A stretch of 34,667 nt of DNA from an uncultured Steroidobacter sp. (lineage in GTDB: Bacteria > Pseudomonadota > Gammaproteobacteria > Steroidobacterales > Steroidobacteraceae). Positions within the stretch are counted from its first letter, which is position 1. Each line of letters starts with the position of its first letter. The notes under the pieces were generated by a model that had not been told where the DNA came from, searched no databases, and saw nothing but the letters and a program-made list of their open reading frames with translations. The position numbers were made by a program, and so were the translations under genes. The DNA lies in assembly GCA_946478975.1 (NCBI GenBank), contig CAMLEO010000039.1:1-34667 (forward strand), in the 5' to 3' direction. Shown here piece after piece: positions 8,230 to 17,230 of the stretch.

Positions 8230-8669
8230 ACGCCATCTCACGTCGCAAGGTGTTGATCGGTGCGGGGGGCGCAGCGGTTGTCGGCGCGCTCGCGTGGACG
8301 CCATTGAAGAATTATCGAGCGAGCTGGATCGAGCAGGTCGTGCGCGACCATCTACCCGGCATCGAGCTCGACCCGGACTCGATGCAAACATTCGTGCAGT
8401 ACATGCTCGGCCACGAGCGGCTGCAGCCGCCGCTGGTGCGTGCGACGATTTTCGCCGATCGCTTCGTGCCCTGGCTGCCGGCGCATATTTCTAAAGCAAG
8501 AGAAGGATTGGCGGGCGTGGAGCGGCACGTGCTGACGGAATATCTGATCGGCAGCAATTTCTTTCGCGTGCCCGATCCCAAGCGCGAGACCATCGTCTTT
8601 CAGGGCGCGGTGATTGCGTGTCGCAATCCGTTCGCCTTCGCGCCCGAAACAAAACTCACGGACGCTTGA
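8226..8669 (+). CDS. Tat-signal small subunit of the GMC dehydrogenase
   Basis: The 147-residue product starts with a twin-arginine signal (SRRKVLIGAGG then a hydrophobic run ending near residue 23), followed by a soluble domain of about 120 residues. Small Tat-signal proteins encoded with GMC flavoproteins (as in gluconate, fructose and FAD-glucose dehydrogenases) act as carriers that bring the folded flavin subunit through the Tat pore; this one has the right size and place. No cytochrome haem motif (CxxCH) is present and no cytochrome subunit gene follows, so the electron acceptor is unknown. The start ATG overlaps the TGA of the large-subunit gene. The stop abuts the oppositely oriented histidine kinase gene with no gap. 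Confidence 0.82.
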   Translation: MNAISRRKVLIGAGGAAVVGALAWTPLKNYRASWIEQVVRDHLPGIELDPDSMQTFVQYMLGHERLQPPLVRATIFADRFVPWLPAHISKAREGLAGVERHVLTEYLIGSNFFRVPDPKRETIVFQGAVIACRNPFAFAPETKLTDA

Positions 8670-10436
8670 TTACGCGCGCTGCTGTTTCTTCGCGAACTCG
8701 TGATTGAGCAGCGCTCGCAGCCGGACGGCTTTGAGCGGCTTGTGCATCATCGTCAAACCGGCGGAGCTCACCTTGCGCAGCTGTTCCGGCGCGGTGTCGC
8801 CAGAGATCAGCACGGCAGGAATGCCTTCGCCCATCTTGGCGCGCAGTTCACGGATCGCGTCGATGCCGTTCCGATCTCCACGCAATCGCAGGTCGGCGAT
8901 GATGAAGTCCGGCGTGCGCTTGCCCATTGCTGCCAGTGCCTCGTCGGAATCCATCGCCGTCACGCATTTGCAGCCCCAGCTTTCGAGCAGGCTCTGCATG
9001 CCGAGCCGCACCGACTCTTCGTCGTCGATGACCAGGATCAGCTTGCCGCCGATGAGGTTCGGCACCTTCTGCTCGATGGTCGCCGCAATTGAGTGAATCT
9101 TGTTCGGATCGGCCAGCGGCACTTCGATAGCGAAGCGCGAGCCGCGGCCCGCCGCCGAGCGCAGGCGCAATGGATGATCCAGCAATTGCACGATGCGACG
9201 AACTGTCGCTAAACCCAGGCCCAAACCGCGGCTGCGGTCGCGCGATGGATTGTTGAGCTGATAGAACTCTTCGAAGATGCGCTCGTGCTGTTCGGTCGGG
9301 ATGCCAATGCCCGAATCCCAGACTTCGATGCTGACGGCGCTGCCTCGCTTGCGGCACGCGACGATCACGCCGCCTTTTTCGGTGTAGCGAATCGCGTTCG
9401 CGACCAGGTTCGACAGCACTCGAAACAACAACGTGGGGTCGGTGAACAACATCGCGCGCGAACGACGCACGATGAGCTTGAGCCCTTTGTCCTGCGCCGG
9501 CGAGGCAAACGTGCCGCGCAGGCGATCCAGCACCAGGTTCACGCCGACGATTTCTTTCTTGACCTGGACCTGCCCGGCGTCGAGCTTGGAAATATCCAGC
9601 AGGTTGTCGAACAGCTGCTCCAGCGACTCGGTGCACTGAAGGATCTGGTCGATCATCTTGCGGCCGGAGTCATCGACGTTGCCGTTGCGCAGGGCGTTGG
9701 CGAACAAGCCCAGCGAGTGCAGCGGCTGGCGCAAATCGTGATTGGCGGCCGCGAAGAACAAAGATTTGGAACGACTTGCCGACTCGGCGCGAGTGCGCGC
9801 CTGCTCGGCCAGTGCGTACTGCTGTTGCAGCTGTCCGACTAGTTGTTCGTTCTCGTAGCGCAAGCGAATCTGCGCCACGATCGCACGTGCCTGGCGATCG
9901 CCGAACAACAGCAAATATCCGAGCACCCCAAACCACATCACGCCGAGTGCAGCGTTGCCGTAGCCGCCGAGCGAGATGTAACGCAAGGCCAGCAAACCGA
10001 AGATCGGCGCAGTGAATGAATGCAGCGCGGGTGGGAAGTGCGCGTTGGTGATGACGCTGATCGTCGCACGCCCGGCGAGACAGGCCGCGATCAACGCGAG
10101 CGTCAACGACTGATTGGCGGTGACCAATACGAACGCCGCCGAGCCCCAGATGAAGCCGGCGACCCCGGCCGTTGCGGCGAATTTCCAGCCCCAGGCGCTC
10201 GACGCGGTTTCGCGGTCTTTGGCGCGTCGATAGCGCTCGGCCAGCCAGAGCATGTAAGCCTGAACCAGCAGTGCGACCGAGCCCCAGGTGATGATCAGGT
10301 TATGAGAGGTGTGCGGCCAGGTGATGACCGCAATCATCGCGACCATGAGCAATGCCGAGCCGGACACGGCCAGGGCATTGCCGTACAACATTTCGACGCG
10401 CTGCTGCTCCACGCGTCGCAACAGTGCGGCGTCCAT
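8670..10436 (-). CDS. Hybrid sensor histidine kinase/response regulator
   Basis: The 588-residue membrane kinase has six or so hydrophobic segments (about 20-180) and no large periplasmic domain, then a coiled coil (195-222). The H-box AAANHDLRQP holds the phospho-accepting His233. The ATP domain has an N-box (LSNLVANAIRYT, 341-352), G1 DSGIGIP (374-380) and G2 GLGLGLA (404-410). A receiver domain follows (about 465-585) with Asp515 as phospho-acceptor and Lys566. The NHDLRQPLHSL H-box is typical of kinases paired with LuxR-type regulators. It lies 30 bases downstream of the response regulator gene and is almost certainly co-transcribed with it. The sensed signal is probably within the membrane or cytoplasm; nothing in the sequence names it. 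Confidence 0.92.
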   Translation of the reverse strand: MDAALLRRVEQQRVEMLYGNALAVSGSALLMVAMIAVITWPHTSHNLIITWGSVALLVQAYMLWLAERYRRAKDRETASSAWGWKFAATAGVAGFIWGSAAFVLVTANQSLTLALIAACLAGRATISVITNAHFPPALHSFTAPIFGLLALRYISLGGYGNAALGVMWFGVLGYLLLFGDRQARAIVAQIRLRYENEQLVGQLQQQYALAEQARTRAESASRSKSLFFAAANHDLRQPLHSLGLFANALRNGNVDDSGRKMIDQILQCTESLEQLFDNLLDISKLDAGQVQVKKEIVGVNLVLDRLRGTFASPAQDKGLKLIVRRSRAMLFTDPTLLFRVLSNLVANAIRYTEKGGVIVACRKRGSAVSIEVWDSGIGIPTEQHERIFEEFYQLNNPSRDRSRGLGLGLATVRRIVQLLDHPLRLRSAAGRGSRFAIEVPLADPNKIHSIAATIEQKVPNLIGGKLILVIDDEESVRLGMQSLLESWGCKCVTAMDSDEALAAMGKRTPDFIIADLRLRGDRNGIDAIRELRAKMGEGIPAVLISGDTAPEQLRKVSSAGLTMMHKPLKAVRLRALLNHEFAKKQQRA

Positions 10437-10466
10437 GAGGAAACGTTTGTTTAGATGGCGAGGATC

Positions 10467-11099
10467 TTAACGAGCGTTTGCGTAAACCGGCTGCGACGGC
10501 AGGAAGCCCCGACGTTGCGCGACCAGTACGGCTTGGGTGCGATTGCGCACATTGAGCGCTTCGAACACGGCACTCACGTGAGCTTTGACGGTCCGCTCGG
10601 CAACGTCCAGAGCTCGTGCGATTTCTTTGTTCGAGAAGCCCCGGCCCAGCATGCTGATGACTTCCAGCTGCCGCAAGGTCAGGCCGTTCGGTTGCTCGCT
10701 CGGCGTGAGCGTGGCGGACTGAGGCACGAACACTTCGCCGGCCAGCACTTTCTGAATCGCGGCGATCATTTCATCGGCCGTGAACGACTTGGGAATGAAA
10801 CCCGACGCGCCCGACTGCACGGCGCGGGCGACGATGCTCTGCTGCTCGTCGCCGGAAATCATGATGCAAGCGGTGGTGGGGAAGCGCTCGCCGATGACCT
10901 TGAGCGCCGCGAAGCCATCGTCACCCTTCAAATGAATGTCGAGCAGCACCAGGCCGATGTCCGAATCCTTTTGCAGCGTCTGCAGCGCTTCGGGCACCGA
11001 GGACACGCTCAGCACGCCCGCTTCGAGCGCGCTCTGTTCCAGCACGGCGTGAAAACCGGCGCGAAACAACGGATGGTCGTCGACGATGAGGATTTTCAT
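10467..11099 (-). CDS. LuxR/NarL-family response regulator
   Basis: The 210-residue protein has an N-terminal receiver domain (MKILIVDDHPLFRAG; acidic pair Asp7/Asp8, phospho-acceptor Asp54 in LLDIHLKGD) and a C-terminal LuxR helix-turn-helix (LTLRQLEVISMLGRGFSNKE through ERTVKAHVSAVFEALNVRNR). The ATG at 11099 has a GGGGAG ribosome site; the longer frame to 11207 is unsupported. It precedes the hybrid kinase and is probably its output, acting on transcription. The leader at 11100-11240 carries a pair of 9-bp direct repeats that could be its own sites. Confidence 0.92.
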   Translation of the reverse strand: MKILIVDDHPLFRAGFHAVLEQSALEAGVLSVSSVPEALQTLQKDSDIGLVLLDIHLKGDDGFAALKVIGERFPTTACIMISGDEQQSIVARAVQSGASGFIPKSFTADEMIAAIQKVLAGEVFVPQSATLTPSEQPNGLTLRQLEVISMLGRGFSNKEIARALDVAERTVKAHVSAVFEALNVRNRTQAVLVAQRRGFLPSQPVYANAR

Positions 11100-11131
11100 G
11101 ATAGCTCCCCGAAATCTTAGGATCCCCACAA

Positions 11132-11170
11132 GTGCCGCAGTCCGGCCGTGAATCGGCCTCCGTGCCGCAG
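11132..11170. repeat. Pair of 9-bp direct repeats in the response-regulator leader
   Basis: GTGCCGCAG occurs at 11132-11140 and again at 11162-11170, 30 bases apart (about three helical turns). A short inverted repeat, GGCCG-TGAAT-CGGCC, lies between them at about 11144-11158. The position upstream of the regulator gene would suit an autoregulatory site, but nothing here proves binding. Confidence 0.35.
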
Positions 11171-11240
11171 GCATGGGGTTGTATACCCCGATCCATCCCG
11201 CGGACATGGTACGTGTGGACTAGGGGACCGGCAATGACCC

Positions 11241-12578
11241 TTAGGTGCAGTGGGAACCGGTTCCGCCAGCCTCCCGCAACCAGGCCAGGATCAGCTGGGC
11301 CACCGCGCTGTCCGCGCCCCGCGCAGCTACTACGATTGGATAGGCTTTGCCCAAGCGTTCCCGAGCTTCCGCCGAAGAACTGTTGAGCAAGTACAGGGAT
11401 CTGCCTAACACCGCATTGGTAATTGCATACTCGACGCTGCGCTCGCCGAATTCCAATGCCCAGATCGACAGCGCGCTGAGCGCGTGGCCGCGGGCGTCTT
11501 CCGCTGCGGGCCGGCCAAACTCAACCAGGGTGCGGGCCAGCCAGACCTGCGCCTCTGCGATGTACGCGTGCGTCTTCGGCAGCTGTCCTACGCCCACGTT
11601 GTATTCATAAATCTCCAGCGCATTCCGGAACGAGGTCGCAGCGGCTTCGAAATCGCGCAAGTCATAAGCGAGCCGGCCGAGACGCGCGTGATCGTTGCCG
11701 ACGTAAGGATGATTCTTGCCGCGGACCTCGACATCCATATCGAGCGCTTCCTGCAGCGCCTTGCGAGCGGCATCGTAGTCGCCTTGCGCACGCAGGACCG
11801 AGCCGAGGTTCGCCAGGCCGTCGATGATGTTGGGATGGCGCGGCCGGATCGGGTCGGATCGCATGATTTCCAGCCCGTCGTTGAACGTCTGTTTGGCGTC
11901 TTCGAGCTTGCCTTGCGCCGCCTGCACTGTGGCGAAATTGAGCAGGTGAGTGGCGTACTTCAGATGTTTCTCGCCGACCTGGCGGCGATCGATGTCGAGC
12001 AACTTCGAATAGATCTCGGTGGCACGGTCGTAATTGCCGCGCACCTGCTGCACGCGGCCAAGCGTGTCCATCAATCGCGTCGCGTTCGGATCGGAGCACT
12101 CCAGGTGCAACGCTTCCAGCGTGCTCAAACCGCTTTGAGCCGATTGCTCGGCGGCGGTGAACTGCGAAAGTTGCAATTGAATGACGGCCAGCTCGTTGAG
12201 GTTCAGCGCCACGGGCAGGCTGTTGCCGCCGTAGGTGCGACTGTTGATCGCGAGTGCTTTGCGCGCCTCGGTTTCGGCGTTGTTGAAGTCGCCGGACTGG
12301 CGGCGTGCCCGCGCATAGCTGTTCAGGCTGAGCGCGGTGGCAGGATGATCGTCGCCGAACGACTCGCGACGAATGCCCAAGCTGCTTTCGATCAGCGGCC
12401 GGCCGATGTCGACCAGGCCGCGATGTAACAACGCCAGCCCCAGCGCATCGAGAATGGTGCTCGACAGCTCCGGCTGATCCATCAGGTCGAGCTCGATGCA
12501 TTCATCGCCGCTGGTTTTGAAAACGATGTGGACATCTTCAGGAGATGTCGAGCCGTCGGTGGTGATTAGAATCCGCAT
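11241..12578 (-). CDS. TPR-repeat protein, kinase-less paralogue of the neighbouring kinase tail
   Basis: The 445-residue product is built of kinesin-light-chain-type TPRs of about 42 residues (for example HPATALSLNSYARARRQSGD and the HPNIIDGLANLGSVLRAQGD region). It aligns by eye over nearly its whole length with the C-terminal half of the upstream kinase: QPELSSTILDALG matches QPGLQATLMDTIG, RPLIESSLGIRRESFG matches QPLIEQALTIRRDALG, and the last 60 residues also match. The first 30 residues are unique. It therefore looks like a duplication of the kinase's TPR region without the kinase. A good GGGAGG ribosome site lies upstream of the ATG at 12578. It has no signal or membrane segment and is probably a cytoplasmic scaffold that shares partners with the kinase; that role is inferred. 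Confidence 0.85.
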   Translation of the reverse strand: MRILITTDGSTSPEDVHIVFKTSGDECIELDLMDQPELSSTILDALGLALLHRGLVDIGRPLIESSLGIRRESFGDDHPATALSLNSYARARRQSGDFNNAETEARKALAINSRTYGGNSLPVALNLNELAVIQLQLSQFTAAEQSAQSGLSTLEALHLECSDPNATRLMDTLGRVQQVRGNYDRATEIYSKLLDIDRRQVGEKHLKYATHLLNFATVQAAQGKLEDAKQTFNDGLEIMRSDPIRPRHPNIIDGLANLGSVLRAQGDYDAARKALQEALDMDVEVRGKNHPYVGNDHARLGRLAYDLRDFEAAATSFRNALEIYEYNVGVGQLPKTHAYIAEAQVWLARTLVEFGRPAAEDARGHALSALSIWALEFGERSVEYAITNAVLGRSLYLLNSSSAEARERLGKAYPIVVAARGADSAVAQLILAWLREAGGTGSHCT

Positions 12579-12674
12579 GATGAGCGCCTCCCTAAGCCGA
12601 TCGGTTGAGCGAATTGTGACGTATGTTATGCAGCGTGCGACAGCGGTGCTACGGCTCTTAGGTCCAAGGTGTTG

Positions 12675-15374
12675 TTACTCTTGTAACGTCGCGAAATACG
12701 CACGCGCGGCGTCGGGTCGATTCTGCTGCTGGTAGAGATCCTCGATCCAGCCGCGCACCTGCTGTGCAAATTCCAGGTCCGCGGAGCCATGCGAGCGCGC
12801 GAGCAGCGGATAACTGTCCTTCAACGCGAGCTCGGCATCGTTCATTTCTCCTTGCTGCGCCAGTGCACGGCCACGAATCGCCGCCGCGAACGCGTAGCGA
12901 GTGCTCGTCTTGCCGTACGCTTTTGCCCATATTTCCAGCGCTTCGTTCGCCGCGGCCTCGGCTTCCTGCGGACGCTTCAATTCCAGCAGCGCGAGTCCCA
13001 GGCGAGTCAGCGTCGCTGCCGTGTAGCCGTGCCCGGGCGGCAGCGTCTTACTATATATATCCAGCGCTTCGCGGAAACGAAGCTCGGCAGTCGCGTAATC
13101 TTTCTTACGTAGTGCGACGCCGCCGAGGCTGTCCAGGTCATGGCCGACGTAGGCGTGATTGGGCCGCAGCTTGCGATCGCGCTCCAGCACCGTTTCGAAA
13201 ATCCGCTGCGCCTCGTCCAGCTCGCCCTGTTCCCGCAGGAACTTGCCGAAATTATTCATCGCATCGATGGTGTCGGGATGCGCGCTGCCGACGACGCGTT
13301 CGAGCCGCTCGATGGCCTCGCGATACAACGGCCCGGCGTCGGACATCTTGCCCTGGCCCTGCAGCGCAGACGCCAGGATGAGCAGATGTCTCGCGTACAG
13401 CGGATGATCTTTGTCCCGCGTTTCGTTATCGATGGCGAGCGCCTGCCGGGCCAGCCGCTCGGCCGTGGCGAAATCCTGGCGGTCCTGCGCGATCGAGGCC
13501 AGGTTGTCGATCGGCGCGGTCACTTGTTCATGATTCTTGCCGAGCCGGGCGATGCGAATGTCGAGACATTTCTGAAACAGCTGCTCCGCCGTCGCGAGCT
13601 CGCCGCGACGATGTTCGATCACGCCCAGCTGACACAATGTGCGGGCTGTCTCCAGACTGTCCGCGCCGGTGTGCTTTTGAGTCAGTGCAAGACTCTCTTT
13701 CGCCAGCTGCTCCGCTCGATCCAATTCGCCGCGCTCGCCGTAGACGCGATTGAGGCTGAACAAGCTGCGCGCCACGTCCAAGCTGTCGGAGCCGAGTGCA
13801 TCTCTGCGGATCGTCAGTGCTTGCTCGATGAGCGGCTGCGCCTGGTCGAGCTCGCCGAGCCCGAGATACACGGTGCCGATCGTATCCATGAGCGTCGCCT
13901 GCAGCCCGGGCTGGCCGCGCAGTTCGCTGCTGACTCGATTCGCACCCGTGTCCAGAATCTCTTTGGCAGTGATGTTCTTGCCGCGGGCACGCGACGGGTC
14001 TGCCAATCTGAAGGAGTCGACGAGGAACTGCAGCACCGCTTCGGCTCGCGTGCGCTCCGATTCCGCCGCGGCTCGTTGAAGCTCAGCCACATCGCGTTCG
14101 TGCGCGACGCGCTTCGCCTGCACCAGAGTAGTGATGGAGAAACTGATCAGCAGCGCGAGGAAAGCAGCCGCCAGCCCAACGCCGGCGCGATGCCGCTTCG
14201 TGAACTTTACCGCGCGATAACTCCACGAATCGGCGGAGGCGAGCACCGGCAGACCTTGTCGATAGCGATCCACATCCGCGGCGAATTGCTCGACGGACGA
14301 GTAGCGACGCTCCGGTTCCTTGCGCATCGCCATCGCAACGATCTTGTCGAGATCACCGCTGAGCTGCCGCTGCAGGCGTGCCGGCGTGGTGCTGCGTTGT
14401 TCGGCAAGTCGTTCAATCTCATATGACTTGGTCGTGCGAGCTGCGTGCACCATCGCACTCGGTGCAGGCGCTTCGTCCTCGCAGATCGCTCGTTCCAAAT
14501 CGCCGAAGCGATTGCCGCGCAAAGCGAACGGTTTGAAGCCGCATAACAATTCGTGAAGCAGCACGCCGAGTACGTAAATGTCACTGGCGGTGGTGATCAA
14601 GTCGCCGCGAATTTGTTCGGGGCTGGCGTGATCCGGCGTCATCACTCGGAAATCCGCCTGCGTGACCGCCAGCGTGTGCATCAGCTGCCGGTCGTCGAGC
14701 CACTTGGCAATGCCGAAATCCAGCAGCTTCGGCACGCCGTCGGCGGTGACCAGAATGTTCGACGGCTTCAGATCCCGATGCACGATCAGATTCTGATGCG
14801 CGCGGTGCACGGCGGAGCATACGGTTTGAAACAATGCGAGCCGCGCGTCGATGCTCAGCTTGCGACCGTCGCAGTACAGATCGATCGGCGCACCGTCGAT
14901 GTACTCCATGACGATGTACGGCGTGCCTTCGGTGGTCGTGCCGCCATCGAGCAGGCGCGCGATGTTGGGATGATCGAGCGTCGCGAGGATCTGCCGTTCC
15001 AGTCGCAGTCGCCCTTGCGCATGACGTGACAGCAGGCCGCGGCGGACCAGCTTGATGGCCACTTGTTGCCGGAACTCATCGGCGCGTTCAGCAAGGAAGA
15101 CTTCGCCCATGCCGCCTTGCCCGAGGCTGCGCACGATGCGATATGCGCCGATGCGTTCGCCGGTGGGATCGACGCTGGGCGTATCGGGAACGTCGCCGGG
15201 CGAATTGCCCCAATCCTGCCGCGAATAATCTGAGGAACTCAGCTCCGCAACGATGCTGTCGTAGAGCGCTCGATCCGAGCCGCAGGCGCGCTCCAGAAAC
15301 AGCATTCGTTCCTCGCCCGAATATCTGCGCGCTTCGCGCAGGATCGTGTCCGAGGATTGACTGGGGGAACTCAT
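12675..15374 (-). CDS. Transmembrane Ser/Thr protein kinase with TPR domain
   Basis: The 899-residue protein has a short N-terminal segment (1-75), then a Hanks-type kinase domain with glycine loop GQGGMG (85-90), Lys108, catalytic HRDLKPSN (Asp201) and DFG (219-221), all intact. The activation segment closes with HASPEQ (249-254). One transmembrane helix lies at about 398-420, with kinesin-light-chain-type TPRs after it (about 470-890). The TPR half would lie outside the cytoplasm if the kinase half is inside. Kinases of this layout often sit behind an ECF sigma factor gene; none is present in the roughly 300 bases upstream. The gene is followed 96 bases later by a TPR-only paralogue, suggesting the two act together. 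The substrate cannot be inferred. Confidence 0.93.
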   Translation of the reverse strand: MSSPSQSSDTILREARRYSGEERMLFLERACGSDRALYDSIVAELSSSDYSRQDWGNSPGDVPDTPSVDPTGERIGAYRIVRSLGQGGMGEVFLAERADEFRQQVAIKLVRRGLLSRHAQGRLRLERQILATLDHPNIARLLDGGTTTEGTPYIVMEYIDGAPIDLYCDGRKLSIDARLALFQTVCSAVHRAHQNLIVHRDLKPSNILVTADGVPKLLDFGIAKWLDDRQLMHTLAVTQADFRVMTPDHASPEQIRGDLITTASDIYVLGVLLHELLCGFKPFALRGNRFGDLERAICEDEAPAPSAMVHAARTTKSYEIERLAEQRSTTPARLQRQLSGDLDKIVAMAMRKEPERRYSSVEQFAADVDRYRQGLPVLASADSWSYRAVKFTKRHRAGVGLAAAFLALLISFSITTLVQAKRVAHERDVAELQRAAAESERTRAEAVLQFLVDSFRLADPSRARGKNITAKEILDTGANRVSSELRGQPGLQATLMDTIGTVYLGLGELDQAQPLIEQALTIRRDALGSDSLDVARSLFSLNRVYGERGELDRAEQLAKESLALTQKHTGADSLETARTLCQLGVIEHRRGELATAEQLFQKCLDIRIARLGKNHEQVTAPIDNLASIAQDRQDFATAERLARQALAIDNETRDKDHPLYARHLLILASALQGQGKMSDAGPLYREAIERLERVVGSAHPDTIDAMNNFGKFLREQGELDEAQRIFETVLERDRKLRPNHAYVGHDLDSLGGVALRKKDYATAELRFREALDIYSKTLPPGHGYTAATLTRLGLALLELKRPQEAEAAANEALEIWAKAYGKTSTRYAFAAAIRGRALAQQGEMNDAELALKDSYPLLARSHGSADLEFAQQVRGWIEDLYQQQNRPDAARAYFATLQE

Positions 15375-15673
15375 GAGACCGACGCTTCAGCTGAACTTTA
15401 GTGAGCCTTGCTCGCGCGGCAACGGTTGATGCACACTCGGCCGACCACCCTCACATGGCGGATACCATCATGAACGGCACGACCCTGCGCGTTTGGATCG
15501 CCACAGTGCGTCATCCCCAGCATGCCCGTCGATGTGGCGGCGTACATCGCCCCGTCGAAGTCTAGGAACATTGCGGAGCGCGATCGGCACGGCCGATGCT
15601 ACCCTCGGCCTGTGAAATATGCACCTATTGATATTCCCGCGGCCACCTTGCCGCGGGAGGTAGCAATAAATTT
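15375..15673. other. Gene-free stretch with 9-bp hairpin at 15635-15658
   Basis: The region separates the kinase start (15374, minus) from the emrB stop (15674, minus). I find no gene-like frame. TCCCGCGGC (15635-15643) and GCCGCGGGA (15650-15658) form a perfect 9-bp stem with a 6-base loop, about 15 bases past the emrB stop, where a terminator of the efflux operon would be expected. No T-run follows it on the minus strand, so it may be a weak or factor-assisted terminator. The kinase promoter should lie within 15375-15600, but no convincing -35/-10 pair is visible. Confidence 0.45.
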
Positions 15674-17230
15674 TCAGTCAGCCGCTGCGTGTGCCGCTCC
15701 ACCCGAGTGCGGCCGTTTCGTGAGCCACACCAGCGCGATCAGCCCCAGCGTCAGCCACGAAGAAATCCAGAAATAATCGAGCGACGACAGCAGATACGCC
15801 TGGCCGGTGAGCTGCCTGTTCAGCGCCGCGAGCGCCGCACCGTCGGACAGCCCCAGCGAATGCAGATGAGTCAGCGCCTGCTGCATGGACGGATCATAGA
15901 CGCTGGAGCTGTCGGCGAGATGCGCCTGGTGAAACGCTTCGCGACGATCCCAGAACGTGGTCGTGATCGAGGTCGCGAAGCTCGCCGCGATAGTTCGCAG
16001 GAAGATCGCGAGGCCGGAAGCGCTGGGCACGCGCGCCGGTTCGATGCCGTCCAGCATGATCGTGAGAATGGCGACGAAGAACGTTCCCATCGCCAGGCCC
16101 TGGATCAGCTGCGGAATGATGAAGTCCATCGGTGCAGCTTCCGCAGTGAGCTGGGCTCGCAAGTAATACGAAACTGCGAATGCGACGAATGCCAGCGACG
16201 TCAGCCAGCGCGCATCGAAGCGCGCCAGGAATTTCGCCGCGAATGGCGAGATGAACACCGCCACGAGTCCGCCTGGTGCTGCGAGTAATCCGGCCCACGT
16301 CGCGGTATATCCAAGCTGCGTTTGCATCCACAGCGGCAGCAACACGATGTTGCCGAAGAACACGGCGTAACCCAGGCACATCGGGATCAGCGCGAAGGTG
16401 AAGTTGCGGCGCTTGAACAGCGACAGGTCGACGATGGGATTCTTCTCGGTGAGCTCCCAGATCAGCCAGGCCGCAAAGCCGATCACGCTGACGACGGTCA
16501 GGGTGACGATCGACGGCGAGGAGAACCAGTCTTCATCCTTGCCCTTGTCCAGCATGATCTGCAGCGCGCCGACCCAGATCATGAGCAACGCGATGCCGAC
16601 GCGATCGACGGGGAGTTTGCGCGTCGGTGTTTCGCGATTGCGCAGCGACAGCCAGCAGATCGCGACCACGAACACGCCGACGGGGATGTTGATATAAAAG
16701 ATCCACGGCCAGGTGGCGTTATCGGAAATCCAGCCGCCGAGCATCGGGCCCATGATCGGTGCGACCAGCGTGGTCATCGACCATAGCGCCAGCGCCAGTC
16801 CTTTCCTGGCTGGCGGAAACAACATCAGCAACAGCGCCTGCGAGCCCGGCACCATCGGCCCGGACACCGCGCCTTGCAGCACACGGAAGAAAACCAGCGA
16901 CGGCAGATTCCACGCGAGGCCGCACAGCAGGGACGCAATCGTGAATGCAAGCACAGCTGCGACGAACGTACGCACGACGCCGAACCGCTGCATCAGCCAG
17001 CCGGTAAGCGGCACGCTGATGCCGTTAGCAACCGCGAACGAAGTGATTACCCAGGTGCCCTGGTCGGCCGAGGCGCCCAGGTTGCCGGCGATCGTGGGAA
17101 TGGAAACATTGGCAATCGTCGTGTCGAGCACCTGCATGAAGGTGCCCAACGACAGCGCAAGAGAAGTTACAGCGAGCGCGCCGCCCCGCATGGGCGCATG
17201 CGCCGATGCTTGCGCAGCGCTGGCGCTCAT
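15674..17230 (-). CDS. emrB: DHA2-family multidrug efflux MFS transporter (EmrB/QacA type)
   Basis: The 518-residue protein has about 14 hydrophobic segments and the DHA2 signatures: LDTTIANVSIPTIAGNLGAS in TM1, WVITSFAVANG, and the motif-C-like MGPMLGGWISDNATWPWIFY region. It is an inner-membrane proton-driven drug exporter. The length is normal for EmrB. The ATG overlaps the emrA stop (ATGA), with an AAGGG stretch just upstream, so it is translated with the periplasmic adaptor. It is the last gene of the marR-nodT-emrA-emrB operon, which supplies all parts of a tripartite pump. The exported compounds are unknown. Confidence 0.94.
   Translation of the reverse strand: MSASAAQASAHAPMRGGALAVTSLALSLGTFMQVLDTTIANVSIPTIAGNLGASADQGTWVITSFAVANGISVPLTGWLMQRFGVVRTFVAAVLAFTIASLLCGLAWNLPSLVFFRVLQGAVSGPMVPGSQALLLMLFPPARKGLALALWSMTTLVAPIMGPMLGGWISDNATWPWIFYINIPVGVFVVAICWLSLRNRETPTRKLPVDRVGIALLMIWVGALQIMLDKGKDEDWFSSPSIVTLTVVSVIGFAAWLIWELTEKNPIVDLSLFKRRNFTFALIPMCLGYAVFFGNIVLLPLWMQTQLGYTATWAGLLAAPGGLVAVFISPFAAKFLARFDARWLTSLAFVAFAVSYYLRAQLTAEAAPMDFIIPQLIQGLAMGTFFVAILTIMLDGIEPARVPSASGLAIFLRTIAASFATSITTTFWDRREAFHQAHLADSSSVYDPSMQQALTHLHSLGLSDGAALAALNRQLTGQAYLLSSLDYFWISSWLTLGLIALVWLTKRPHSGGAAHAAAD

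Noticed and set aside
13140..14426. Plus-strand frame of 428 codons opposite the Ser/Thr kinase
   Set aside because: The translation has no recognisable domain, while the minus strand carries intact TPR repeats over the same bases.
15635..15658. Intrinsic terminator call for the hairpin after emrB
   Set aside because: The stem is strong, but no T-run follows on the minus strand, so it is reported only as a hairpin.
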